DNA of 64,000 bases from positions 64,962,010-65,026,009 of the forward strand of contig CM066983.1 in NCBI GenBank assembly GCA_033977485.1, written 5' to 3'. The translations under genes and the position numbers were made by a program. Below, piece after piece: positions 45,289 through 56,819 of this stretch. Position 1 is the first letter of the stretch; every line of letters starts with the position of its first letter. This DNA is from Hydrangea macrophylla. Its lineage: Eukaryota; Streptophyta; Magnoliopsida; Cornales; Hydrangeaceae. The notes under the pieces are model-generated. The model searched no databases. It was not told the DNA's origin and was given only the letters and a program-made list of their open reading frames with translations.

Positions 45289-45980
45289 TGTAACAACCTG
45301 CATTGTCACATAAATTGTAATGGCATTTGTCGCATTTAAAATTTAATTGGGATTGCCTGCTTTTATTCAATTTCTATACTCATGTGTTAAACCATGTTAT
45401 TTTCATATTTAAAATTCTTGTTGGGGTCAAACTGTAATTTTGCAAATTTAGCAATACATGTGTTGGATTTTAAAACTGTATTTCAAAATGGTGGAAATGT
45501 TTGCTTTTGACTCAATCTGTATTTTTTTTATAAGACCCGAAAATCAATTCTTACTTTAAAATGAAAATTTTATATATATATATATATATATATTTGTAAT
45601 GATCACCACGTCGTGAAAATACATGTTTAGACAGGAAAACTGTCCGCACCGCGATAAACTCCCACAAATTTTGGAATCTACTTCAAATCAATTTGACCTA
45701 TGCCTTTTAATCATTTAAACCAACCAACGATTAAGTTAGGCTTGTTTGGGGATGCCTAATGTGTGTGTATTATATTAGTGCCATAAGCAATTTTTCCAAA
45801 CACCTTAATAGATTCCTAGACAAATTGCTTATACCTTGTTTGGGAGTGTTTTTTGTGTGTGGGTTAAACTAGTGCCTAAAGCTACTTTGCCAAACACCCC
45901 CATTTGACCCCTACTAATTCCTAGCAACTTCTAAACCAATTAAGGTGTATATGTATATGTATAATCTGTATGTATATAAC
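45289..45980 (+). mobile_element. 5' LTR of Tekay/Del-like element B, part 1
   Basis: It starts TGTAACAACCTGC. From about 45465 it is collinear with LTR A from about 953 ('GTGTTGGATTTTAAAACTG', 'GATCACCACGTCG', 'TGCCATAAGC'-like). It is interrupted by solo LTR F2 with the duplication ATAAC. Confidence 0.8.
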
Positions 45981-46272
45981 TGTAGACACCCCATTTTGTC
46001 GGGCTATCAGATTTAGGAGACCCATAGCTTGGTGGTTCACAATGATCGAAAAAGGACTCAAAAGGACTCCTGGAAGTTGGTTCTATTTCTCAAAATGCTC
46101 AGAATGACCAAAATGCCACTGAGAGCCCGAAAACTCCCAAATTTGGTCCAAAAGTTCTGGAAACATGCTATGTCGTAAGAAAAGTAAAAAAAATGAGTTT
46201 TTAAGTAAAGTCAGATGAAATCGTCAACTCCCAGAGACACCCGGAAGACCCGAAAGTTTCCGGAAAGTCCCT

Positions 46273-46470
46273 GTTGACCAGTTTGACCAAGGTTTGACCA
46301 AGTTTGCCAAGTTTGACCGAAATCGTCCAAATTTTCCGGAATCATTCTAGATCACAAAATGAGTTTTAAAAGAAAATCGAGCGAAAACATCAGCTCTTGG
46401 GAGCTCCCAGAGGTCTCCAGAACTTCCGAGGAATCTCAGATTTGACCAGTTTGACCAAAATTTGACTTTG
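46273..46470 (+). promoter_or_regulatory. W-box (TTGACC) arrays in LTR F2
   Basis: TTGACC occurs at about 46274, 46283, 46294 and 46313, and again at about 46442 and 46451, with TTGACT at 46462. The first group matches the F1 array unit for unit, apart from one unit decayed to TTGCC. Confidence 0.5.
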
Positions 46471-46824
46471 AAAATGGAGCACCGTAACAATTTTCAAACA
46501 TTTTTCATGGATATTAGAGGTCAATAGCTATCCAACGGTATATCACACATAATTTTTGGATTTAAAACGAGTTTATTATGAATTTCCGAAGGCAAAAAAG
46601 GCGATCAAATCGACTTTTATCGCAAATACCGCAAAACGTTTCAAAGTGACCTATCTCCGAACTATTTTTTATGTAAAATAGACTCCATTACCTTTCCAAC
46701 GGTATATCAAAACCTCAATTTGGAGTTCGTATGCATTTTCTGTGAATTTCGGACGAAATAGGGCTTTTTCGCGAATACCGGAACCTTTGGTGGCCTAAGC
46801 GTAAATTTCTGGGCGTCTGAGGAG

Positions 46825-46886
46825 CAGTGCCGCCGTGGCACTGGCCCAATGCCGTCGCAGCACAGGCCCAGTGCCGCCGCGGCACT
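46825..46886. repeat. GC-rich palindromic cluster AGTGCCGCCGCGGCACT in LTR F2
   Basis: Three units (CAGTGCCGCCGTGGCACTGG, then a decayed unit, then CAGTGCCGCCGCGGCACT) lie in about 60 bp. The palindromes differ in detail from F1 while the surrounding LTR aligns well. Confidence 0.75.
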
Positions 46887-49259
46887 CAACCCTCGCAGAG
46901 TTTATTTTTGTAATTTTTTTGGGGGTCCAATTTGATTAATTGAAAGCCAAAACGACAAAGTTTTGTGTTAACAGTTGTTTGGGACCAATAGGAGTATTTC
47001 TAAAACCCCAAAACCACCCCAAATTGGCCTATTTAAACCCCCCCATTGCTCTTCATTTTGGAGGGGCCAAGTGCAAAAGCTTGAAAAGTTGTAGAGAAGA
47101 AGAGAGATAGAGATAGGTTTAGAAGAGAGAAAAGGAGCTTCCTCCTACTATTTTGCTATAGAAAGTGAGTTTTAATCTTGTTTTCTTCCATTACCTTTCT
47201 TATACTTCACATTCCAAACACCCCCAATCACCATTCTTGAGCATTCTTGAGTTAGGAAGCAACTTCCATGTCCAAATGTCAAAATCTATGAGTGAAACAC
47301 CAAGCTACAAGTTCAATACATCATGAATATCATCTATTGATTGCTATCTATTTGCTTGCTTGTTTATATAATGTTCATCTCTTCTCACCTCATTTCTTTT
47401 TTATTTTCTTTATTTACTTACTAGTTCATCATCATCTAAGTGATGACATGAAGTTTGAGGTGAGTGAATCCTTATGGATAGTAGCTCTTGACCTCAAAAA
47501 CATGTTTGATAGATGATGATTATAACTTCAATACCTCCAAGGTATTCTTGAAGTTATGTTCAAATAAAAATAAATCCCTCCAACAATCTTGGGGGTTCTT
47601 GATGATGAGTTTGATGTTGATATTCCAAGAGGTCATAATCTCTATTTGATGTTGAAAATATACTTTCAAAACCTCTATTTCAAAACCCCTCTTAAAACCC
47701 CTCATTTTAATCTCAAGAAAGAAAACTCTAGTTTTTCCCAAAATCTTCAAAACAGTGAGTCAAAACAGTGAGTGATCTGAGTTCAAAGATTTTTCTAGAG
47801 CTCAATACTCAATGTATGGATGCAAGGTCACTTGAAAAGTCTTCCTAACTCATTAGAGAACACCCATGATTTTTGGTTTGACTTGGAAATACTTGGAAAT
47901 GGTCCATTTGGACCCAAACATTCCTTCCAGACATTCTGTTTTTGCTGTCACAGCAGCTAGGTCCACTTCCAACCTCTTTTCAGAAATCTTTTCCAAAGGG
48001 GGTGGTCCTAACCTATTTTTCCCTTAAACTTCAATGTCTTAGGGAACCTTCTGTGTAAAATGGGCCTCTGGATCATTTGTTTTCATTTTCTAAGAGTTTT
48101 CAACATTTCAGTCAACAGTACGGACTCTGTTTCTGAGTGATCTCTATTGTTTATATGATTTCTCTCAATCTGTGATAGTTATTAAAGATTGGCCTTTTGG
48201 GTTGTGTTCTAGACACAATAAGGAAGATCTTCATAAAAAAATATGCATTGAAAACATTCTTAACCCCTCTTTTCAATTTCTAAAAGATCATGTTACTGTT
48301 CTATCCACTATTCACAGCAAACACATTCTAACTTTCATTCTTTGATTTGATGCTTACATGCATTCCAAATTAACTCATGTCTTAGGAAGTAGTTCATACT
48401 ACATTTGTATATATCCCATGATGATTTCATTCACTCATTCATAGACATTCTAGACTTCTAAGTCATTCTAGGAATCCATGAACACAAAGCACACTACAAC
48501 CTTGGCACATTTTAGATACATACATTGCATCCATGCAAAGATTTGGGGCTTTTGTGAATCCTAATCTAAGAAGATTATAAGGAATTATCATGATCACACG
48601 TTCATGCTTCCCCCGATCTAATCATCCTTTCTCATCCATCCCGGGGATTGAGAGGTCTTCTTTTCTCAAAGAATAACATGCATCATACTAGCTTGCTAAG
48701 CATATTTTGATTTCTTTGATTATTTTGTTTCAAGAACAATTCATGTCCCCCTTTAGATTAGGAAAACTTAATTACTTGATACATGAGTAGGCGATTTTTC
48801 CTAGGTTTGTTTTGTGTGATCTTTCACTTTGCATTGTGTGATACTTGGCTTAGATCTTATGAATGATATCTTATCTTTTGATCTTCCAATTTCAAGTTTC
48901 TTATGTGATGTAATATATTACCATAGTATTAATTGTTGAACCATACATAGTATAAGATGATTATTTGGATGCTAATTGAGGCCCGTCGAAAGACGGGGCG
49001 AGTTGAGGGTGTTTTAGTCGTGACAAAGGCTCCTTCCCCTCTCGTACTAAAACCCCGAACCAAGTTCTTTGGCTATGAAGGGCCGGTGCCCTTTATCCAT
49101 TTGGGTGAGTCAAATTAGGTTTCTTGGTTCCTTAAAGACCAAGTGGCGACTCTGTATCTGTTTTCAACAGACCGTTTTTTTTTCTTTGATCCAAATCAAT
49201 TTCAAACAAACAAAGTAACAAAAGCAAAAAGAGGTGGAATCCCGCGTGTCCACAATAAC

Positions 49260-49446
49260 ATATACGTATATGTATATCTTGTATTTTAGAAATTAAAAAC
49301 AAATGCAATTATTGAGTGTTGAAGGTTGAGCTTGGAGCCCAAGTTCACCATATGGAACTTCTATTTATACACACACTTAACCTCACAGCTGCACATTTTG
49401 GTTGCAAACTAAATTAGAGAGAGAGTTTCAAAAATTTACAGAATTT

Positions 49447-49489
<43 letters not shown>

Positions 49490-51139
49490 ATCACCATAGC
49501 AAAACTCCAAGTGGATTTATTATTTGGTCTTTCCTTCTCAACACATATCTCAAAACACAATCACAGTGAGTATTATTAACTCACTTCTAATGTAATTCAT
49601 ACCTTATTTACTGTTCATATGGCTTGGTTTGAAAATCTCCATTGTTTTTTTACGTTTGGACCTCCATAGCTTTGAAATCAAGAATTTTCAAACTTGACCA
49701 AAATCCATTTTTAGATACGATTATGAAAGATTGTACATCATAGATGATATGTTTAAAGTATTAGGGCTTAATTTACTCAATTGAGAAAGTATATTAAGAT
49801 TGAAGTTTTGTCATCTTTTAGTTTTTCGTAAAATTCGTGAACTACGTTTGGATTCAAGTAAAATTGATTGTAGATTCATAATCCTTGCGAAAAACCGAAG
49901 AGATTCATATATTATAAGGCATGGTAACTTACGGAATCAAAAATAGGTCAAAAGACCCCTTAATTTTTGAAACAAGAGAAAACCAGCGAGGTAGATGAAG
50001 TCACTGCGTGAACTCGCACGCTCAATCGCGCGAGCGGCCCACGCGCGCGAGCCGTGTGGTTTCAAGCAGATAGAAAAGGTCTTAATAAGCAAAAATGAAA
50101 ATTGGGCATATCGCACGAGCGGACTGCGCGAACGACCCGCGCGAGCGATCCGCGCGCACGATCTTCCTGTGTTCTGGCAGTTTGGAAAGTTTTATAAAAG
50201 AAAACGAAAAATGGGCATTTCGTGCGAGCGAACCGCGCGAGCGACCCTCACGCGAGCGGCCCGCGCGTGCGACCTCTAACAGTTTCTAGTTTTTGCTTAT
50301 TTCATGTTAAGGAACTGTTTGGGTGATGTATTTGAACTTTAAGGCCCTGTTTGCGAAAATTGTTTAAAACAGTTTATGTTTTTGAGTATGATTGGTCATT
50401 AAGGAAGGATTATGAATTCAATTCTTTTCAAGCATACATTGTTATTATTCCTAGCACTTCATATGTTCTATGGATAGCTACATAACATTCATATGAAGTC
50501 AGTTGGGCATGTATGGGAGTAGTAGTCAGTACAGAAAAGAGTAATGATCGGTGTGGTTGAGATTGTGTTGTGGTTTGAGATTGTGATGTGGTTTGAGATT
50601 GCGGCTAGAGTATCTTGTAATGCGACGGTGGCAAAAATTGGACACTCCCTGGTATGGTAGCGCTAAAGTGTGTGACGCCAAACTTGGATATTTCCTGGCA
50701 CCTATGGTAGTGCTAAAGTGTGGCCTACGGACACTCCCTGGTACCCGAGTCTGGATACTGTGTGAGATTTCCTCCGGTATTTGTGAGGCAGATTAGGTAC
50801 TAAAGTGTGAGGCATTGGACACTCCCTGGTACCCAGACCAAAGTGTGAGGCAAACTGGACATTCCCTGGCACCCTTGTGTTAAAGTGTGGTTATCGGAGT
50901 ATTACAAGGATACTGGTGTGAGAGTTGTTGTGTTTGTCGAGAGAAAAGTGTCAGTAAGATGAGAGGGTGCATTGCTTTTCATACACGGTCACATATATGT
51001 GAATTATAGCTTTCAAATGATATCGTGGTGGTTTTCTAAAATGAACTCTTTACTCTAATGTAAACTTGTTAAATTAAATGGGAATTTGAAAAGGTAAATG
51101 AGTAAATGTTACATTCAAAGTTATGTTTTTAATACTCAC
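49260..51139 (+). mobile_element. 5' LTR of element B, part 2
   Basis: It is collinear with LTR A: leader-like region, GA microsatellite (about 49447-49486), CpG-rich array (50014-50274) and 'GGACACTCCC' minisatellite (about 50625-50890). It ends with AATACTCAC, where element E is inserted. Confidence 0.85.
50014..50274 (+). repeat. CpG-rich tandem array in LTR B (CGCGCGAGCG blocks)
   Basis: Three GC-rich blocks are separated by A-rich spacers ('AAAATGAAAATTGGGCATATC', 'AAACGAAAAATGGGCATTTC'), matching the 2121-2412 array of LTR A unit by unit. Several CpG sites have decayed to CA or TG. Confidence 0.8.
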
Positions 51140-52510
51140 TGATGTTGTCAATATCAAGATATAAAAGTATTCTCTACTTTTCAAAAGATTTGCAGTGTGG
51201 AAGTAAAGGTCGAACCCACAGAGATTGATTAACTACCGCGCTTTAATTTTAAAACCTAAATCTAATTAATTATGAAAAACGGATTTTGATTTGAATTTAA
51301 TTAAACTAATAACAATAAAACTAAATCTAAACTATGAAAGCAATTAAAAGTGTTTTAAATAATGTTTAAGGGAACCTAGGATTGCAAACCCACCACTAGC
51401 TTTATAATAGGAATATTTATGAATTACTTTAGCTTATTAAGTTGGATGATAATGGGGAATTGTAGCTACAAGCCCAATTCCTCCGACAAGAAGATATTCA
51501 TGGTTCAAGCACCAACATAATCCATCTTCGGTTAGCACGAATTATCCCACACTAAACTAGGGTTGTGATCTAATCCGTCTAACCTAGGCATGGACTATTC
51601 GGATACTTGATAGCACAAATCAATAAAGCACCATCACATGTAAACAATCTAAACAAGCACAGCAAGAATAGATCGTTGAGCACATCACAGTCAAAATAGA
51701 TCTAAGACAAGAATAAATTCTGAAAGTAATGATTTAATCAATAGAAGTACGATTTATTTATAAAAATCCTCTAAACATGTGACTGTCATCCATACATAAT
51801 AAAACTAAAATAAAAACATAAATAACACCCTATTACTCGTCTAGGGCTTCATTGAAACCCTAGATCTATGATCTAGCCGTCCATGGAAGTGATGGATGGC
51901 AAGTAGTTGATGGAGGAGGCCATGGAAACCCTTGGTCTTCTTCTTCTTCTCCTTGCTTCCCTCCCTTCAATGGCTGGAAGTATGTGTGTATATTCATTGC
52001 TAATAATGTCTAACAATGTCTAACCCTTTTATTGTAATAAAATAGAGTATATATAGATTTACAACAAGTTTTGGAAGCCTTCCCAACCCGAAACGAACTG
52101 AAACTGATGTAATTTACAGTCTAGACGTCGTTCAGCAGTTTCGTTTGCACAGGAGTCTTCAGTATACTGAAATACGCAACTTTGGTTTTTACACATATCG
52201 CGCGAGCGGGTCGCGCGAGCGCGACAATTGGGACCTCGCGCGCGCGGATCGCGCGAGCGATTCTGGGACTTTCGCGCGAGCGGATCGCGCGAGCGATAAC
52301 TGGTTTTCCGCGCCCGCGGGTCGCGCGCGCGACTTGGCTTTTTTAGCTTCTTTTCTTCTGCTTTTTCACCCTGTTTAGCCTGGTTTAGGTCATTTCTTCC
52401 AAAACCTGTCAGAAAATAGAAAACGAAGTAAAAATATACAAAAACAGGATAAAAAGGAACTAACAGATGCTCGTTAAGGCGTATAAATAGGATTTGTTCT
52501 CTCCCGATCA
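51140..52510 (-). repeat. 3' LTR of element E (1371 bp)
   Basis: On the plus strand it starts TGATGTTGTC and ends CTCCCGATCA. It is 13 bp longer than the other LTR, because the CpG-rich segment holds one more 'GGGTCGCGCGAGC' unit. Confidence 0.95.
52198..52332. repeat. CpG-rich palindromic cluster in the LTR of element E
   Basis: About nine CGCGCGAGCG or CGCGCGCG words lie in 135 bp, ending in CGCGCGCGACTTGG. The matching cluster in the other LTR is at 59431-59552, shorter by one unit. A further cluster of the same words lies inside the element at 54680-54890. Confidence 0.85.
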
Positions 52511-52523
52511 CACCCCCAAACCT
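52511..52523 (-). other. Polypurine tract of element E
   Basis: The minus strand reads AGGTTTGGGGGTG immediately before the 3' LTR start TGATCGG. Confidence 0.8.
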
Positions 52524-55100
52524 ACATTTTGCTAGTCCTCGAGCAAAACTAAAATAAAAACTAACTACTAATACCATACTATTCCATTTTCGCATAGATC
52601 ACGATTGCATTTAGCGTATGCAACAAGCCTTTTAAACCTCTAGGTGTCCCTAGTCGGACGAGTAAAGTCTCGTGAGGGTTCTCATCAACAAGTCACCCAC
52701 AACCATATTTATTAACTTAGAAATTTAAAAAGTTTTATTAAAACTAACGAACATAATATTCAACACTCCTTATTATAACACAATGATTTGAAATAGCATA
52801 ACGAACAAGAAGAAACGGAATCAAACGTCTACCTACATTATGAGAAACAATCAAGCGCATGCAATGTACTAATCAATAGAGTTCCTCATAAGATTGCACG
52901 TGTGTGATGTGGTAGTCAAATGAACACGCGTATGTCATCAACATGGAATATAACTCGGATAACCATTTAACTATGTCTCGACTACGAATCTCACAATGAA
53001 TTACACTTTCAAATGAAACACTCAGAAACAGGTGTAATTTATCTAGTATATGGGAGCAAAGAAATATATTTTCAAAACGATAAATGCTCACATATGACTC
53101 GAAAAAGACGCATGACACAAAAGAATAATAGTCTCATGGATAAGATGCCAATAATCAAGACAAATTAATCCTTACCATGTTTTAATCCCCCTCCCGTCGT
53201 TTTCATATCCGAACCATGTCTCCTAGGATCAAATAGGACTTTTCAAAGGTTATAACGTGGCTCAGGCAATGAAAAAGGATAGAAAGGATTTATCAAATAG
53301 TTTCAGAATGGCATTGTAAGGCATGTTCGATTTCTTTCATTCTTCTTCTCTACCAACTTTCATCTTTTCTTTCTCTTCATTCCTTTTCATTCATTTTTTT
53401 CAACCTTCTTCTTTTTATTTTTCAATATATTTCTCTTCTCCTTTTCCTTTTCCTTTTCTTGCTTCTCAAATGATTATTCATCGAATACCAAGCAACTACC
53501 CCAATAGCATCTTATTTTCTTCTTCCTTTTCAACACATCACCTTAACACTACTAAAAGGTGACAAATCTCTCAGTGGTGAACTCCGAGTTTGTCAAGTCG
53601 GAGCAAAAACAAGGATAATGGTAATCAAAGAAAGAAATGGCATTTTAACGGCTCAAAGGGCAAACTAAGGAAATTTTATAATTTATCGGTCGACAATAAA
53701 CAAAGAGGGCCTAAAATCATTTCCTAGGGTAATACGGTTCTTCAATGTTTACGACGGAAGATTATTTAGCATGGTAACAAATATTTTAACTTGACTATCA
53801 ACCAAAACAAGAATAATGAGACTAAACAACGAGTTGATGCGCTATTTCAATGAAATTCGACAAACACAAGATGTATTTATAACCCTCAAAACAGAAAAGA
53901 TAGGCTCAAATGCTTACTGGGTCTAGTCTCCACCATATGTTATCTAGAAATCCGAATCATATTATAGTTCACAACCAACATGTATTCAAGCGACTACGTG
54001 CAGTGCATAAGTTTATGTGCAAATCTATGATATAAAACTACGATTCAAACAATACATAACTTAAAACGTTACATCATAACTTCAGCAAATGTTTAATCAC
54101 ATCTTCTTTTGTTTATCACTCTATAACAATCATAGTTACATAATAAGAAGTATCAATTGAGATTGCAAAAACCGTAGGTAACATCGTTTATTTAAACATA
54201 CTTATTGAAAATTTTCAAAATTTCGCATAAAATAATGTGCATGTGTGTGCATACCCCCAAACCTAAACCTTTCATTGTCCCCAATGAAACAATAAAATGA
54301 AAGAAAGGAGAGTACGTAAGAAAGGAACGATAGTACCTTAGTTTCGGCAATGACAAACAGGTAAATGTATAAGAATATGGCGATAAAGTTCAATTGCTCC
54401 AAATGGAACCACCTGTTAATACTAGATAAAAAGAAACTAACAAAAGAATATTAAAAGTAAATGAAACCTAAATATGGAATATAAATCTAAAAACTAAGCT
54501 AAACTAAACTAAACAAGCAAATGGAAAAGAAATAAAACGAAAAAGTATAAATGTAACAAGGAAAACAACGAACACGAACTAAACTGAACCAAATAAACAA
54601 AAACAGAAAAGGAACACAAATAAAATAGATAGGGGGAAGGATATAGAAAACAAAACGGAAAAAACAGGAAAAGGGGAAATCGCGCGAGCGGTCCGCGCGA
54701 GCGGCCGTCGCGCGCGCGAATTCCCAATATTTTTTTTTTCGCGCCCGCGAGCTACCTCGCGCCCGCGACATCAGGCGCGAGGAGAACCTGAGGGCTCATA
54801 TAAAGAAAACGAAAGAAAAAACACTAAGGCACATTCTCGCGCCAGCGGGCCGCGCGAGCGACGTATCGCGCGAGCGGGTTGCGTGCGCGATTTGGGTGTT
54901 TTCCATTTTTTAGCTAAAATTATGTATATAATATTGAAATAAATTAATTCCAACCCCCAAACCTGTCCAGAATGTCCAAAACAGACTCAAACAGACTCAA
55001 AAACGACCAAAAATAAGAAAAACGAACGAAATAAAGCTTGGGTTGCCTCCCAAGAAGCGCTAACTTTTACGTCTTCAGCTAGACCGTTCTAGCTCAAGAC
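52524..55100 (-). other. Non-coding internal region of element E where pol would be expected
   Basis: No RT, RNase H or integrase motif is found on either strand. It contains 'GGGTTGCCTCCCAAGAAGCG' (about 55040, plus strand), which I associate with non-coding regions of plant gypsy elements, and a CpG-rich cluster at 54680-54890. Short open frames here are compositional. Confidence 0.65.
54680..54890. repeat. CpG-rich palindromic cluster inside element E
   Basis: Repeated TCGCGCGAGCGG and CGCGCCCGCGA words occur in two groups, separated by about 60 bp of A-rich sequence. It uses the same vocabulary as the cluster in the element's LTRs. Confidence 0.8.
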
Positions 55101-56771
55101 TTACGGAGGCTGTAACTCGGATTTTGTACCCCTAAGGATGTCAGGTAGAGCTCGGTGGTAAGCAGAAATCACGTCACTTCGAATTAATTCAATCGAAGGT
55201 TTGTCAGTATGTTCAAATTGATTTCTTACCTTTCGAGTAGATTCAGCATTAGGGTCCAGATTATTAGGGTCCATCCACTCATCATCCGCTACATCTTTGT
55301 CGTTACTCACATTTATTGCTTTGTTAGGCTCAATATTCCGTCTTACCTCACCTTCCGCCTCACATAGGTAATCGTCATCTTTAGGAGGTTGATCAATAGC
55401 ATTAAAAACGTTTAATTTTAAGTTCATGTTCCCAAACGACACTTTCATTACCCCCATCCGGCAGTTGACACGTGCGTTAGCTGTGGCTAAGAATGGACGG
55501 CCTAGAATGACAGGAGTGTGTTTCCTAGCATCTAGCACGGGTTCAGTGTCAAGGACCATGAAGTCTACAGGATAATAGCATTTATCAACCTTAACCAAGA
55601 CGTCCTCGACGATTCCTCTAGGTATTTTAATAGAACGATCCGCTAATTGTATTGTAGCGGCCGTAGGTTTCAGTTCACCTAGACCTAGTTGTTTATAGAC
55701 GTGATAAGGTAAGAGGTTAACACTAGCTCCTAAGTCAAGGAGAGCCCTCTGGATGATAGTGTCACCTATGACACATGAAATCGTTGGCGTACCAGGATCC
55801 TTATACTTTGGAGGTGAGTGTTGAAAAATAGAACTTACTTTTTCCGTGAGGAAGACCTTTTTCGGAGTATGACTACGTATTTTGCGCTTTTGTGTACAAA
55901 GGTCTTTTAGACATTTAGCATAAGCGGGAATTTGTTTAATAGCATCGAGGAATGGAATATTGATTTTAACTTGTTTAAATACCTCGAGTATATCCTCAAC
56001 CTTAGACTTTTTATTTGTAAGATTAGACGGCTCCTCAACATTAGGTGGATATGGCATTCTCGGAATATAATTCGTTGAGACCGGTTCATTTTCTTTTCTA
56101 CTTTGATTCACGTCCTCACCCCTCTCTTTATTAGAGTTGATATTCATATCTATCACATTCTCATTCTTATTAGGGGTTTCTATCACCTCCTCTCGTGTAG
56201 TCATCCTAGTTGAGACGGCGTTTACTTGTTCATTCGACCCCTTAACCTCATATTGTCCCTTAGGGTTTTGAATTGTTTGACTAGGCAACGTCCCCTTGTT
56301 TCTACGACTCACTACAATAGCTAGTTGTCCCATTTGGGATTCAAGCTTCGCAATGGATTGTGTATGAGAGTGCACTATTTGTGCTTGTGCCTGTACTTGC
56401 GTTTCAATTTTATTAAGGGATGCCAACACCTTTTCCTCAAAAATGTTACCCCTTGAAGGATTCGAATTAGGAGGCGGGTGTTGGTATTGACTAGGTTGAA
56501 ACTGAGGTCGATACGCATTTGGAAAATTAGTTGCCTCATTAGGATTATTATTATTTTTTTTCCACGAGAAGTTAGGATGGTTTCTCCATGGCGCATCCGG
56601 ATTATTAGTAGTCGAATTATAATTATTTCGTGGGTATTGTTGAATAGAGTTAATGTGTTGCTCCACGAATTTCGGAAATTGACTCGCCGATGGACATGCA
56701 AGTATCGAATGTGAAGGATCAGAACATAATGCACAAATTTCACGAGCGGGTGAGGCTGTCGTTTGGTTCAT
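55101..56771 (-). CDS. Gag C-terminus and aspartic protease of element E
   Basis: This 556-residue frame begins near a zinc knuckle, CALCSDPSHSILAC (about residues 15-28, C-x2-C-x4-H-x4-C). It continues through a Pro/Asn-rich linker and reaches a retropepsin-like domain at about residues 340-460. That domain contains ALLDLGASVNLLP (active site as D-L-G, usual for this family as I recall it), LADRSIKIPRGIVEDVLVKV and VILGRPFLATANARVNCRMG. The tail after KPSIE diverges from longer relatives and stops, with no RT following. It is in the same frame as the gag piece upstream, separated from it by one TAA and 16 codons, so the ATG at 56771 is probably not a true start. The long intact frame supports recent activity. 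Confidence 0.85.
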   Translation of the reverse strand: MNQTTASPAREICALCSDPSHSILACPSASQFPKFVEQHINSIQQYPRNNYNSTTNNPDAPWRNHPNFSWKKNNNNPNEATNFPNAYRPQFQPSQYQHPPPNSNPSRGNIFEEKVLASLNKIETQVQAQAQIVHSHTQSIAKLESQMGQLAIVVSRRNKGTLPSQTIQNPKGQYEVKGSNEQVNAVSTRMTTREEVIETPNKNENVIDMNINSNKERGEDVNQSRKENEPVSTNYIPRMPYPPNVEEPSNLTNKKSKVEDILEVFKQVKINIPFLDAIKQIPAYAKCLKDLCTQKRKIRSHTPKKVFLTEKVSSIFQHSPPKYKDPGTPTISCVIGDTIIQRALLDLGASVNLLPYHVYKQLGLGELKPTAATIQLADRSIKIPRGIVEDVLVKVDKCYYPVDFMVLDTEPVLDARKHTPVILGRPFLATANARVNCRMGVMKVSFGNMNLKLNVFNAIDQPPKDDDYLCEAEGEVRRNIEPNKAINVSNDKDVADDEWMDPNNLDPNAESTRKVRNQFEHTDKPSIELIRSDVISAYHRALPDILRGTKSELQPP

Positions 56772-56819
56772 TGTTAAAAGTCGGTCAAGTTTGTTAGATA
56801 GTTCTTTTACTTCAATTGA

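Larger units (their letters stand above)
45981..49254 (+). mobile_element. Solo LTR F2 inserted into the LTR of element B
   Basis: It begins TGTAGACACCCC and ends GTGTCCACA. The exact 5-bp duplication ATAAC flanks it (45976-45980 and 49255-49259). It is 3274 bp, longer than F1 by 67 bp, mainly because F1 lacks a segment present here at about 49020-49075. No internal region is present. Short open frames within it are not conserved between the two copies. Confidence 0.9.

Noticed and set aside
47292..47750. Open frames in solo LTR F2 and their partners in F1 (about 42400-42780)
   Set aside because: The frames are not preserved between the two LTR copies, so they are chance.
52059..52595. 178-residue minus-strand frame across the LTR edge of element E
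   Set aside because: It covers LTR, polypurine tract and internal sequence, is shorter in the other LTR, and shows no domain.
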